Source: Solwaraspora sp. WMMD1047 (GTDB taxonomy: Bacteria > Actinomycetota > Actinomycetes > Mycobacteriales > Micromonosporaceae). From it: a stretch of 64,000 bases of DNA. Shown piece by piece: positions 27,601-35,890 of this stretch. Position numbers and translations under genes: made by a program. Under the pieces are notes generated by a model. That model worked only from the letters and a program-made list of their open reading frames with translations. It did no database searches and was not told where the DNA came from. The number at the start of each line of letters is the position of its first letter. The stretch's first letter is position 1. Location of the stretch: contig NZ_JARUBL010000001.1 in assembly GCF_029626155.1 (NCBI RefSeq), positions 4,692,501 through 4,756,500 on the forward strand. The letters run 5' to 3'.

Positions 27601-28583
27601 TGCGGCTGGCCGAGTCGATCGACAGCGCGATCGACCGGGCGGCCGCCGCCCGGGTGCCGAAGGACGCGCCGGGACGCGGGATCACCGCCGGCGGGCAGCA
27701 GATGCTGCTGGCCCTGCCGCGCGCGGACGGCATCGCCCGCACCGCCGACCTGACCGACGCGGTGACGGCGCTGGCCGCGGGCGTCAGCGCCGGGTGGGCG
27801 GGCCGGCGGGCCCCGGGCGTACGCCTGCTGCCGGCGGTCGTGGCCGACGCCGACCTGCCGGCGCCCACGGCCGCCGCCGGCGACGGGCTGCGGGTCAGCA
27901 TCGGCATCGGCGAGCAGGACCTGGCCCCGGTCGAACTGGACTTCGACGCCGATCCGCACCTGCTGCTGCTCGGCGACACCCGCTCCGGCAAGACCGGCTT
28001 CCTGCGGCTGCTGGCCCGGCGGATCGCGGTCGCCCAGCCGCCCGGCCGGGCGCGCTTCGTGGTGATCGACCACCGCCGGAGCCTGCTCGGCGAGCTACCG
28101 GCCGAGCACCTGCTCGGGCACGGCACCGACCCGGACAGCAGCCGCCGGCTGATCCACGAGACGGCCCGGGCGATCGCCGAGCGGGTGCCCGGCCCCGACG
28201 TCACCACCGAGCAGGTCCGCCGCCGCTCCTGGTGGCGGGGACCGGAGCTGTTCCTCCTGGTCGACGACTACGACCTGGTCATCGGGCCGGGCGACAACCC
28301 GTTCCAGCCGCTGCTCGGCTACCTGCCGCGAGGTCACGAACTCGGTCTACACGTCGTGGTCACCCGGCGCAGCGGTGGCGCCGGGCGGGCGTTGTACGAG
28401 ACCTTCCTCGCCCGGCTGCGCGACGTCGGATCGCCCGGCCTGCAACTGGCCGGCAGCCGGGACGAGGGGCCGCTGCTCGGCGGTCTCAAGGCCGAGCCGC
28501 TGCCGCCCGGACGGGGCCGCCTGATCAGCCGCGGGCAACCGGCCCAGCTGCTGCAACTGGCCTGGCTGCCGCCGACCGGCTGA
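24654..28583 (+). CDS. eccC: Type VII secretion ATPase EccC (FtsK/SpoIIIE type)
   Basis: A 1309-residue single-chain EccC. Two membrane segments lie near the N terminus (about residues 40-90). Three FtsK-type ATPase domains have Walker A sequences G474-ATGSGKS481, G819-GPRSGKS826 and G1107-DTRSGKT1114. The first domain has 'FALIDFKGG' and 'LLVICDEFSELL' (Walker B). In this family the first domain is the motor and the third binds the Esx export signal. Start GTG 24654 has GGGAGGG 5 nt upstream. It is divergent from the WXG100 pair and starts a plus-strand run through 32758. Confidence 0.96.
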   Translation: MAIVVVRRQPRQPAPELPAGELLLEAPPAIPPPAGRQWTQFLGILPLFAVMAVMLVVFSGSLSSTVRLVIFAVLGVVVIGVVVFALLGGGGAGRREMAYARRLYLRGLAQRRIRLRRAIGRQRAALQYLHPEPDALWSLVGSYRLWERRPDDADFAVTRIGVGPQAPAMTLVPPDTQPMEQLEPLSALALRRFVRAYHAVADLPLALPLTGFARLYLRGPRTGTVPLARAMLAQLATLHAPDDLRIAVCVANQRRADWDWVKWLPHALHPDRTDAAGPVRLVTADLQDLEELLAESLTSRPRFDPDGRRATGPQLVVVIDGGDRTGSEHLASPGGVEGVLVIDLTATPPRALGRLAVVLELDADGTLTAATRDGATRLGRADALDATTAEALARQLAPLRLTGGDPGLTTDLTLAELLDLGDPRGYHVAAGWTPRPERERLRVMFGLRPDGTPIELDLKESAQDGMGPHGLLIGATGSGKSELLRTLVLALAVTHPPSSLNFALIDFKGGATFTRLDALPHTSAVITNLAEELPLVDRTADALNGELTRRQELLRAAGGFSSLRDYERARAAGADLPEVPTLLVICDEFSELLSQKQEFIETFVQIGRLGRSLGVHLLLASQRLEEGRLRGLDAHLSYRIGLRTFSAADSRTVLGVTDAFQLPRAPGHGFLTYGAEPPIRFRAAYVSGTHRGPAGDDPAEAGGVRLLSYTTEQLPPGPAATPSGPDPGTDPEPDGDSLLDILVERLIGQGSPAHQIWLPPLGEPPTLDQLLGPPGSGPGRAPAGRLRVPVGIVDRPLEQRRDLLEFDLSAGAGHLAVVGGPRSGKSTALRTVIAGLALTHSARQVQFYCLDLGGGGLAALRGLPHLGGVAGRQNAGAVKRTVAQLTALLAERERRFAEHEVDGISGYRAARDRGEFADDPYGDVFLVVDGWQTLRKDFEQVETAVADLVARGLGYGIHLLVACSRWMDLRPAVRDMFGSRIELRLAESIDSAIDRAAAARVPKDAPGRGITAGGQQMLLALPRADGIARTADLTDAVTALAAGVSAGWAGRRAPGVRLLPAVVADADLPAPTAAAGDGLRVSIGIGEQDLAPVELDFDADPHLLLLGDTRSGKTGFLRLLARRIAVAQPPGRARFVVIDHRRSLLGELPAEHLLGHGTDPDSSRRLIHETARAIAERVPGPDVTTEQVRRRSWWRGPELFLLVDDYDLVIGPGDNPFQPLLGYLPRGHELGLHVVVTRRSGGAGRALYETFLARLRDVGSPGLQLAGSRDEGPLLGGLKAEPLPPGRGRLISRGQPAQLLQLAWLPPTG

Positions 28584-28666
28584 CCGACCGACCCGACCGA
28601 CCCGACCCGACCGACCGACCCGAGACCGATCCCCGACCCGACATCGACGCAACCGGAAGGAGTGCC

Positions 28667-29011
28667 GTGACCGCACCAGGACCGTTCCTGCACGGCGTGA
28701 CCGAGATCCTGCAGGGCGGGGCGGCCCAGCTGGAGCCGACCGCCGCCACCGCCGCCGAGACGGCGGCCGCCCAGCTCGACGCGGGTGCCGTCGACTGCGC
28801 CGACGCGCTACCCGGCTGCCGGCAGTACATCGCCGAGGTGCACACCGCGGCCGGCCGGTTCGCCGCGTTCCTGGCCGAGGCCCGGCAGGGCGTCGAGGCG
28901 TACGCCTCGGTCGCCACCGGCGCCGCGGCCGTCTACACCGACCGGGACGCCGCCGCCGGGCAGGCGATTCCGGCCGCACCCGCCACCGGACCGAGGATCC
29001 CCCATGCCTGA
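28667..29011 (+). CDS. Small helical type VII-associated protein with YxxxD motif
   Basis: A 114-residue Ala-rich helical protein without a classical WXG turn; two Cys residues (about 44 and 51) flank a Pro-Gly turn ('DALPGCRQY'). Y90-T-D-R-D94 follows the last helix and fits the YxxxD export signal. The C terminus is Pro/Ala-rich. GTG 28667 has GGAAGGAG 6 nt upstream, and the last 8 nt overlap the next gene. It resembles EspC-like or ESX-accessory proteins in size and position, but I cannot name a family. Confidence 0.7.
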   Translation: MTAPGPFLHGVTEILQGGAAQLEPTAATAAETAAAQLDAGAVDCADALPGCRQYIAEVHTAAGRFAAFLAEARQGVEAYASVATGAAAVYTDRDAAAGQAIPAAPATGPRIPHA

Positions 29012-30629
29012 CCTGACCGCGCTCCTGGCCGAACTCGGCGAACTGCACCGCCGGGCCGAGGCGCAGCTCGCGCACCGCGACCCGATCCTGGCCAGCCGCG
29101 AGTCGTGGACCGCGATGGCCACCGGCCTGCGCGACACCGAAGCACTGTTGTGGAACACCGCCGGGCAGATCCAACCGGGTTGGACGGACGTCGCCGGACA
29201 GTCCTATCTGGACCGGATGGAGGTGAGCACCGCGGTGGTGCGCGCCTGGCAGGCGACCCTGGCCGACAGCGGCGTCCAGGAGTCGATGACCGGCCTGGCC
29301 GCCGAGATCGACGCGACGGTGACCCGGGTCCGGGAACTCCGGCAGACCGCCGACGCTCTGGTGGGGCAGCTCGCCTCGATCGCCGGACCCTATCCGGATC
29401 CGGTCACCGCCGGGAACATGACGCTGCTGGCCTCGGTGTACATCGGCCAGTTGGAGAACACCGTGGCGGAGGCGAGAGCGGCGTTGGCGGCCCTCGATCA
29501 GGCGTTCGGGGACGCGGCCGGGGTGGTCGCCCGTACCCCGGCCGGGGTGGCCTGGGACGGACCCGCCGGCGCGGGCGACGCGGCGACCACGATGGGCCTG
29601 CCGGGCGGCGCCGCCGGAGCCGGTCCGGCGGGGGGCGGCGCGGCCGGTCCGGGCGCTGGCGGCGCGGCGCAGACCACGGCTGCCGGCCCGGCGGCCGGCG
29701 TGGCGGGCGTGGCCGGCGGGCAGCCCGTGCCGGCGGACCTCGGCGCGGCCGGCGCGCCGACCGGCGGCGCCGGAGCGGCCGGTGGTGCCGTACCGGCGGC
29801 GGGCGGGGCCGCAGGTCCGGCCGGAGCGGCCGCGCCGGGGGCGGCCGGCGACCCGACCGGCCTGGCCCGGGCCGCCGCGCCACCCGCACCGGTCACCGGG
29901 GTGTCCCCCGGCACCATCGGCGGGGCGGGCGTACCCCCACCAGCGGCCGGGGCGGCCGGGCCGGTTCCGGTCATCCCGCCCGCCGGTCGACCACCCGCCA
30001 TCGCACCGGTGCCCGGCGGCGGTCTGGTACCCGGCGCGGGAACGCCCCGCCCGGTGCTGCCCGGCGCCGGAACTCCCCGCCCGGTGCTGCCGGGCGCCGG
30101 AACTCCCCGCCCGGTGCTGCCGGGCGCCATCGGCGGAGGCGGCGGCCGGCCGGGCGGCCTCGGCGTCGGAGCCGGCGTCGCGGACACCGGGGCGACGACG
30201 ATTCCCCGCGCCGCCGCGCCGGTCGGAGCCGTCCCGCCGACCGGTGCCGGCACCCCACCCGCCGCCGGCGCCGGTGGTGCCGCCGGTGCGGCGACGACCG
30301 GTCCGACCGGCGGCGGCTTTGTCCGGCCACCGCTCGGGATGGTGCCGCCGCTCGCCGCCGGCCTCGGTGCCGGCGGCGGCACCCCGACGGCGGGTACCGC
30401 GGACGACCGGTCCCGCAGCCACCGCGACCGGCCACTTCGTACCGTGCCCGGGGTACCGCCCCGGCTCGGTGGCCGGGCCGGCCCACCGGTCGGGTCGCTG
30501 CCGTTCGGCCGCCCCGCGGCCGCTGACGAGGACGCCGACCAGGTGCTCGACGACGAGTTGTGGCAGGTCCGGCGGCCAGCACCGGACGACGCCCGGTCGC
30601 GGACGGCCGGGACGTCATGCGCGACGTGA
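29004..30629 (+). CDS. Putative type VII substrate: helical N terminus with Gly/Ala/Pro-rich tail
   Basis: A 541-residue protein. The first 170 residues are helical and contain a WXG-like turn ('IQPGWTDVAGQSYLDRM'), as in type VII substrates with a PPE- or WXG100-like N-terminal domain. The remainder is low-complexity, dominated by Gly, Ala and Pro, with three exact or near-exact 10-residue repeats (GTPRPVLPGA, 30039-30128), before a basic stretch and a short acidic C terminus. There is no signal peptide. It overlaps the YxxxD gene upstream by 8 nt and the YbaB-like gene downstream by 13 nt. Its role is not established; a cell-surface or scaffold function is inference. Confidence 0.7.
   Translation: MPDLTALLAELGELHRRAEAQLAHRDPILASRESWTAMATGLRDTEALLWNTAGQIQPGWTDVAGQSYLDRMEVSTAVVRAWQATLADSGVQESMTGLAAEIDATVTRVRELRQTADALVGQLASIAGPYPDPVTAGNMTLLASVYIGQLENTVAEARAALAALDQAFGDAAGVVARTPAGVAWDGPAGAGDAATTMGLPGGAAGAGPAGGGAAGPGAGGAAQTTAAGPAAGVAGVAGGQPVPADLGAAGAPTGGAGAAGGAVPAAGGAAGPAGAAAPGAAGDPTGLARAAAPPAPVTGVSPGTIGGAGVPPPAAGAAGPVPVIPPAGRPPAIAPVPGGGLVPGAGTPRPVLPGAGTPRPVLPGAGTPRPVLPGAIGGGGGRPGGLGVGAGVADTGATTIPRAAAPVGAVPPTGAGTPPAAGAGGAAGAATTGPTGGGFVRPPLGMVPPLAAGLGAGGGTPTAGTADDRSRSHRDRPLRTVPGVPPRLGGRAGPPVGSLPFGRPAAADEDADQVLDDELWQVRRPAPDDARSRTAGTSCAT
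30039..30128 (+). repeat. 30-bp tandem repeat x3 in the Gly/Pro-rich protein
   Basis: Three units (30039-30068, 30069-30098, 30099-30128) encode GTPRPVLPGA. Units 2 and 3 are identical; unit 1 differs at two third-position sites. Confidence 0.9.
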
Positions 30630-31015
30630 CATCGGTACCCCTGCCGGTCGGCCCGGACCGGAAGCGGCTGCACGCCGACCTGCTCACCATCCAGCGCCGG
30701 ATCGGCGAGGTCCGGGTCACCGCCGAATCCGACGACGGACTTGTCACCGCGACGGTCGGCGGTCGCGGCGAACTCGTCGAGCTGGCCCTCGATCCCCGGG
30801 TGTACCGCGACCCCGACTCCCGGTTGCTGGCCCGGCTGATCACCGAGACCATCCGCCGGGCCGGGGCACTCGCCGCGGACCAGGTCTTCGCGCTGTCCCG
30901 GGCGGTGCTGGCGCCGCGCGCGAACCGGGCGGACACCGACCTCGGCTTCGACGTGGTGCTCCGGCAACTCGAACGGGAGATGAGCCAGGAGGACCGCCAT
31001 GACCAGCCCCGTTGA
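30617..31015 (+). CDS. YbaB/EbfC family protein (EspL-like)
   Basis: A 132-residue protein with the YbaB/EbfC layout: an N-terminal helix, the sheet 'VTAESDDGLVTATVGGRGELVELALDP', then a long helix ('LARLITETIRRAGALAADQ'). YbaB proteins bind DNA; in mycobacterial ESX-1 the related EspL is an accessory protein needed for substrate stability. Its place inside a secretion locus points to that kind of role. ATG 30617 overlaps the preceding gene, and its stop region overlaps the next gene by 17 nt, so the run is tightly coupled. Confidence 0.78.
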   Translation: MRDVTSVPLPVGPDRKRLHADLLTIQRRIGEVRVTAESDDGLVTATVGGRGELVELALDPRVYRDPDSRLLARLITETIRRAGALAADQVFALSRAVLAPRANRADTDLGFDVVLRQLEREMSQEDRHDQPR

Positions 31016-31340
31016 CGGCAGCTTCGCGGCCGTCGAGACAACCTCCGCCGCGGCGGCGATCGGCCAGTTCGCCGCCGTGGGCCGAACCCTCAATGACACC
31101 TGGTCGGCGGCCCAGCAGGCGGCCACGGCCGCCGAGAGCGGCATCGGTGGCGGGCCACTCGGGCAGGCGTTCTCCTCCTGGTACACGGCGGCGAGCCAGT
31201 CCGTCCGGCGGACCGCCGCCCAGATACCACCGATGTACGAGGGCCTCAGCAACGCCGCCATGCAGGCGGTGGGCGGGTACGAGACCGCCGAGGCGAACGC
31301 GACGGCCGGGGTGCCGGGCGCCGGCCCGGAGGTGGGGTGA
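30999..31340 (+). CDS. Small WXG100-like protein with YxxxE motif
   Basis: A 113-residue, Ala/Ser/Gly-rich helical protein. 'GQAFSSWYTAASQSV' (Trp 61) may mark the turn between two helices, and Y94-E-T-A-E98 fits the YxxxD/E export signal. No signal peptide. It starts inside the YbaB-like gene and ends 1 bp before the next. It could be an Esx-like partner or chaperone for the larger gene downstream; family unknown. Confidence 0.7.
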   Translation: MTSPVDGSFAAVETTSAAAAIGQFAAVGRTLNDTWSAAQQAATAAESGIGGGPLGQAFSSWYTAASQSVRRTAAQIPPMYEGLSNAAMQAVGGYETAEANATAGVPGAGPEVG

Positions 31341-31341
31341 G

Positions 31342-32397
31342 ATGCCGATCCCCGAACCGTCGGACGCCACCGGCCTCTGGGCGCAGGTGCGGGCGCTCAG
31401 TGGTTGGCCGGACTCCGACGAGGACGCGATCCGCTCGCTCGCCGCCGGTTGGGCGAACTCGGCCCAGGGTTTCGAAACCGCCGCCGGCGCCGGCGCCACC
31501 GGCGTCGACGCCGCCTGGCCGGATGCCGCCGGGGCGGCGATGCAGGACAGCGCCGGCCAGATCGGCACCGTGGCCGGCGCGAACGCCGCCGCGATGCGGG
31601 AGATGGCCGCCCGGGCCGAGCACTTCGCCGACGCGGTGACCCACGTCAAGACCGGCATTCACCAGCTGATCGACCAGAACGTCGCCGGCTACGCAAGCAC
31701 CTTCACACTTCCCGACGGCGTCCGGGAGGCCGCCCAGGCCGAGTTCGTGCAGGTGCTGGCGGACGGGGTCAACACGCTCACCGAGGGGACGGCGCAGATC
31801 GTCGCGCAGGGACCGACCGGCGGCCCCATCGACCACCTGCTGAACTTCACCGGCGACACGCTGGAGAACGTCGCCCAGGCCCTGCAGAACAAGTGGTACC
31901 TGGTCACCGCGAGCGCCATCAACGGCGGAGCCGGAGTCCTGTCCCGCTGGCACACGCACGACCCGCTGTATCCGAGCATCGCCAACGACTTCCTGCCGGA
32001 CGCGCGGCACAACGCGCAGTTCGTCCGGACGGCCACCATGGTCGGGCGGGGCGCGGGCGGCCTGCTGAGCCTGGCTGCGATTCCCGTCGACATGGCCAAT
32101 GGCGAGTCGCTGGACCAGGCGATCGTCTCCAACAGCGCCGGGTTCCTCGCCTCGACCGGCACCGGCATGCTGATCGGTACGGCGATCGGCGGCCCGATCG
32201 GCACCGTGGTCGGAGCCGGGGTCGGCCTGGTTGCCGGGCTCTTCGCCGGCGGCGCGGTGGACGCACTCTACGAGAACGCCGACGGCATCAACGCCGCGAT
32301 CCACGACGGGGCGGCCGCCGTCGCCGACGCCGCCGCCGGTGCCGGCGAGGCCATCGGCGACGGCGCCGAATGGGTCTACCACCAGATCTTCGGTTAG
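31342..32397 (+). CDS. Putative type VII effector or channel-like protein (WXG100-like N terminus, glycine zipper)
   Basis: A 351-residue protein. The N-terminal 120 residues are helical and WXG100-like ('DAAWPDAAGAAMQDSAG'), similar in outline to the N-terminal domain of the mycobacterial outer-membrane channel/toxin protein CpnT. Near the end, residues about 272-308 form a glycine zipper: 'IGTAIGGPIGTVVGAG' and so on, of the kind found in membrane-inserting segments. Y310-E-N-A-D314 follows, fitting YxxxD. There is no C-terminal toxin domain, so it may be an effector core or a channel. It is followed by the SAV_915-type gene 25 bp downstream. Classification is an inference from layout. Confidence 0.65.
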   Translation: MPIPEPSDATGLWAQVRALSGWPDSDEDAIRSLAAGWANSAQGFETAAGAGATGVDAAWPDAAGAAMQDSAGQIGTVAGANAAAMREMAARAEHFADAVTHVKTGIHQLIDQNVAGYASTFTLPDGVREAAQAEFVQVLADGVNTLTEGTAQIVAQGPTGGPIDHLLNFTGDTLENVAQALQNKWYLVTASAINGGAGVLSRWHTHDPLYPSIANDFLPDARHNAQFVRTATMVGRGAGGLLSLAAIPVDMANGESLDQAIVSNSAGFLASTGTGMLIGTAIGGPIGTVVGAGVGLVAGLFAGGAVDALYENADGINAAIHDGAAAVADAAAGAGEAIGDGAEWVYHQIFG

Positions 32398-32422
32398 CCC
32401 GACCAGACCAGAGGAAGAATCG

Positions 32423-32758
32423 ATGACCGGATCGCCCTTCGACGACCTCGGGCCGGCGGGACGCCTACCGCACGACTTCCCGCCGGTTGTCTACCTGCCC
32501 TGCCTGGCGGAGGTCACCGACGCCGCCGACGCGCGGATCGTCATGCGGACGACAAAGGACGGCCGGCTGGCGTTGCTCGCCTACTCGGCCCTGGACCGAC
32601 TGCGCAACTGCTGCGGTCCGACCCAACCGTGGATCGTCGCGCCGACGATCGCACTGTCGCGTCTGCACGCGGCGGAGCCGTTCGACCTGCTGCTGCTGGA
32701 CATCATGATCCCGCCGGAGCGGCGGGCGCTGCCCAACCCGATCACGGCCCGGTTCTGA
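32423..32758 (+). CDS. SAV_915/SseB-like small protein
   Basis: A 111-residue protein with an SseB-like fold signature: 'PPVVYLPCLAEVTDAADARIVMR', 'TKDGRLALLAYSALDRL', and a Cys-Cys pair in 'NCCGPTQPW' after a Leu-rich strand. The C terminus 'IMIPPERRALPNPITARF' is hydrophilic. Short SAV_915-type proteins are widespread in actinomycetes and of unknown role. ATG 32423 has GAGGAAG 9 nt upstream. Its position directly after the putative effector makes a chaperone or immunity role worth testing. Confidence 0.7.
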   Translation: MTGSPFDDLGPAGRLPHDFPPVVYLPCLAEVTDAADARIVMRTTKDGRLALLAYSALDRLRNCCGPTQPWIVAPTIALSRLHAAEPFDLLLLDIMIPPERRALPNPITARF

Positions 32759-32767
32759 CCCGCCGGT

Positions 32768-34210
32768 TCAGCCGCCGGCGGCGCCGACCGGCGGGTCGAC
32801 CGCCCGCGCCGTCACCGGGTCGAGGCCGGCACCCATCGGCACCCGGGCGACCAGGCCGGCCGGCAGCCGGACCGGCACGGCCCGCTCGTATCCGAGCATC
32901 GCCGGCACCCCCGGCCCGGACAGCGGATGTCCCCGCCCCTGGTCGGTCACGAGAACCAGAGCACCGGTGGTGGCCTGCGGATTCGGCAGCGCCAGCACCA
33001 GCGCCGCGTGTCCGGGCCGGACGTGCACCTCGTCGGCGAGCGGCAGACCGGCCGCGGTGCGACCGCCGGTGTCGCCGAACGGGTCGACGGCCGGCAGCCG
33101 GACGTCGATGCGGACCTCCGGAACGAACTCGCCGCCACGGAACGTCACGCACACCCCGGCCGGACCGCGGCCCGGCGCGGCGAACTCCGGCCGGCTGGCC
33201 GGCGGGGCGCCCGGCCCCGGATCGGCCGCCGGGGCCAGCCGCGCCCGCGACGCCAGCGCCGGTCCGAGGGCGATGCCGACCGGTTCGGTTCCGCCGTACG
33301 CGGCCGTGGTGCGCGGGTACGCCAGCTGGATGTCGTACTGGAGTTCGGTGATCGGGCGCAGCGCGTCGGCGGTCACCAGGAAGTGCTGGCTGTCGCCGCC
33401 CGAGGTGCTCGCCACCACGAGCTGCCCGGCCCGCAGATCGGACCGCCCGGGTACGGCGGTGGACGGTCGACCGGCCTTGGCGACCGGGATCGGCCCGATC
33501 GGGGTCCCGGCCGGGATCTGGTCGACCACCTCGGCGTCGGCGGCGGTCCACGGCTCGACGCCGAGCGCCAGGCCGGCGGTGACGGTCTCGGGCTCCGCCA
33601 CCGCGTGCCGGTGGCCGCGCCAGATCAGCTGCCGCTCACCGGTGGCCGGCACCTCCACCAGCAGCGCCCGGTCGTCGAGGGGCTGACCGTCGCGCGCCGG
33701 CGCGCCGACCAGCAGGACGCTGCGGCCGGCGGGAATGCCGGCGTCGGGCGGGCGGGAACAGAGGCTCCAACCGTCGGCCAGAACGGCCTCCGGTCCCGGC
33801 AGCGTGTCCGGGGCGTCCGGGATGCCGAGCCGGGGACCCCGGGGTACGTCGAGCAGGGAGCGGCGGGACACCGTCCGGGTCGGCGCGTGCCGTTCCAACG
33901 CCAGCAACGCGGAGGCGTAGTTGAGCACCGGGTGCAGCCGACCGTCCACGAAGACGTACCGGGCACCGGTCTCCTTCACCACGATGACCGCGTCACCGTC
34001 GCGCCAGGACCGGTTCCCGCCCGGCACTAGCAGACCGTAGACGCCGACCCCGGCGAGCAGCAGCACGGTGATCGCCAGGCTGGCGAAGGCCGCGGCCAGC
34101 GGCCGCCGGAACGGCGGCTGCTCCGGGTCCGGGTCCCGGATCACCAGCGCCGAGACCACCCGCTGGCCGAGGAACCGCCAGGACTGGGCCTGGTCCCGCC
34201 GGGTCGCCAC
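32768..34210 (-). CDS. eccB: Type VII secretion protein EccB
   Basis: A 480-residue protein: a short cytoplasmic N terminus ('ATRRDQAQSWRFLGQRVVSAL' region), one membrane segment (about residues 42-62) and a large extracytoplasmic region with the EccB repeat pattern ('YVFVDGRLHPVLNYASALL', 'VPRGPRLGIPDAP'). EccB is a core component of the ESX membrane complex. Start GTG 34210. It is the second gene of an eccD-eccB pair with 1 bp between them. It converges on the SAV_915-type gene. Confidence 0.93.
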   Translation of the reverse strand: MATRRDQAQSWRFLGQRVVSALVIRDPDPEQPPFRRPLAAAFASLAITVLLLAGVGVYGLLVPGGNRSWRDGDAVIVVKETGARYVFVDGRLHPVLNYASALLALERHAPTRTVSRRSLLDVPRGPRLGIPDAPDTLPGPEAVLADGWSLCSRPPDAGIPAGRSVLLVGAPARDGQPLDDRALLVEVPATGERQLIWRGHRHAVAEPETVTAGLALGVEPWTAADAEVVDQIPAGTPIGPIPVAKAGRPSTAVPGRSDLRAGQLVVASTSGGDSQHFLVTADALRPITELQYDIQLAYPRTTAAYGGTEPVGIALGPALASRARLAPAADPGPGAPPASRPEFAAPGRGPAGVCVTFRGGEFVPEVRIDVRLPAVDPFGDTGGRTAAGLPLADEVHVRPGHAALVLALPNPQATTGALVLVTDQGRGHPLSGPGVPAMLGYERAVPVRLPAGLVARVPMGAGLDPVTARAVDPPVGAAGG

Positions 34211-34211
34211 C

Positions 34212-35594
34212 TCAGCCGCCCAGGCCGCGGACCAGCGCGAACAGGCCGAGCACCGCGCAGACCGCCGGCACCGCGCCGAGCACGAGCAGCACCTCGGCCA
34301 CCTCCGCGTACCGGCCCAGCACCGGGCCGGGGCGCCGACCGCTGTAGCGCAGGCCGAGCAGGACGCCGAGCACCGCGACGACCGTCAGCAGCGGCACCGC
34401 CAGGGCCACCGCCCGGCCCGGATCGGCCATCAGCGGACCGGCCGCCAGGCAACCGGCCCCGGTCAGGCCGGCCGCCAGCAGCGGAGCCCGGTGCCGCACC
34501 GCCGGATAGAGCCGGGCTCGAACCCCGAACCCCGACGCGAGTACGCCGAGCAGCAGCACCGCCGGCCAGCCGGGCGCCCGGGCCAACAGCACCTGGCAGC
34601 AGGCCGCCACGAGCGCCGCGCCGGTCAGCAGGCCGGTCAGCCAAGCGTCGGCGCGCAGCACCGCGGCGTACACCGCCCGGCGGGGCGGTTGCGGGTCGTC
34701 CCGGACCAGGTCGGCGGCCGAGCGGGGCAGCACCGGCAGCGGCACCCGGCCCAGCCTTACCGCCAGCGGTCCGAACAGCGGGGAGAAGAGGAGCAGGACC
34801 CCGGCCAGCACCGCCGCGGCGCCGGTGCCGTCGGTCAGGCCGGCGGTCACCGCCCATCCGGCCGACCCGCCGAGCAACCCGGCGGTGGCGGCGCCGGCGA
34901 AGACGGCGAGCAGGTCGGCCACCGCGAGATAACCGAGGCCGGCGACGACCAGCAGCAGCGCGCAGCCGCCCAGCAGGTGCGGGGCGCCGAACGCGGAGAG
35001 CGGCAGCCGGCCCCCGAACGCCAGCGCGCCACCGGTGGCGGCGCAGGGCAACGCGAGCGCGGCCAGCGCCGCCCCGGCCCGCGCGTCACCGACCACCCGG
35101 GCCAGCACGGTAGCCGCCACCAGCAGCACGCCGGCCACCGCCAACGCCAGCAGCGCGGGCAGCGGCCAGGGCGGACCCGCCCGCAGCAACGCGGCGAGCG
35201 CGAGCGGCACCGCGCCGGCCGCCACCGCCAACCCCGACAGTCGGGTCTGCGCCGGTCCCCACTCCCGACCGGCCCGGCGGGCACCGCCGGCGATCGCGTC
35301 CACCAGGTCGTCGTACTCCAGCTCCGGCCAGTCGAGCCGGCGGGGCACCAGGTGCAGCACCTCCCCGTCGGTGACCGCCTGCCCGCCGAGAGTGCGGGCG
35401 GCGTCCACGGCCCGCCCGTCGGCGCGGCGCAGCAGCCAGCCCCCGTCGGTCACCCCGTCGTCGGCCAGGTTCTCGCCCGCCTGCCGCAGCAGCCCGGGCA
35501 GCAGTTCCGCCACCGGCGAGCGTTCCGGCAGCGCCAGATCCATCCGCCGCTGCGGAGCCGCGACGGTCACCCGTACCAGGGCTGTGGTCGTCAT
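34212..35594 (-). CDS. eccD: Type VII secretion integral membrane protein EccD
   Basis: A 460-residue protein. A ubiquitin-like N-terminal domain (about residues 1-90, 'LVRVTVAAPQRRMDLALPE') is followed by a linker and about 11 membrane segments from residue 120 to the end. EccD lines the inner part of the ESX membrane complex. Start ATG 35594, first gene of the eccD-eccB pair, divergent from the kinase-like gene. Confidence 0.94.
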   Translation of the reverse strand: MTTTALVRVTVAAPQRRMDLALPERSPVAELLPGLLRQAGENLADDGVTDGGWLLRRADGRAVDAARTLGGQAVTDGEVLHLVPRRLDWPELEYDDLVDAIAGGARRAGREWGPAQTRLSGLAVAAGAVPLALAALLRAGPPWPLPALLALAVAGVLLVAATVLARVVGDARAGAALAALALPCAATGGALAFGGRLPLSAFGAPHLLGGCALLLVVAGLGYLAVADLLAVFAGAATAGLLGGSAGWAVTAGLTDGTGAAAVLAGVLLLFSPLFGPLAVRLGRVPLPVLPRSAADLVRDDPQPPRRAVYAAVLRADAWLTGLLTGAALVAACCQVLLARAPGWPAVLLLGVLASGFGVRARLYPAVRHRAPLLAAGLTGAGCLAAGPLMADPGRAVALAVPLLTVVAVLGVLLGLRYSGRRPGPVLGRYAEVAEVLLVLGAVPAVCAVLGLFALVRGLGG

Positions 35595-35890
35595 CCGGTC
35601 CTTCCCCACCCTCGTCGCGCCCACCGGACCGCGCCGGCCGACCGGACCGTGCCGGCCGACCTGGCCGCGCCCGCCGACCCGGCCGGGTCGCTCGTTGGCG
35701 CCGTCGGGACGCGACGCGCGGCGCGGCAGCAACCTGTCGCCGGCTGCGGCGGTCCGGCGCACCTCCCTACGATGGGGCGGCGACCCGGTCGCGGCCAGCG
35801 GCACGGCCGGTACCGGCCACGATCCGCTGTGGACGGCGGGTGCCCAGGGCGGCCGGCGGGCGCGTCACCACCACGAGGACGGGCCGAGGT
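35595..35890. other. Divergent intergenic region eccD / kinase-like gene
   Basis: 296 bp between two start codons. TACGAT at 35768-35773 is a possible -10 for the kinase-like gene. A Pro/Ala-coding-like repeat tract on the eccD side looks GC-rich but has no gene. No stronger signal was seen. Confidence 0.4.

Noticed and set aside
28347-30422. 691-codon minus-strand frame
   Set aside because: Antisense to eccC and the Gly/Pro-rich gene; residue composition (Gly/Arg runs) is typical of a shadow frame in GC-rich DNA.
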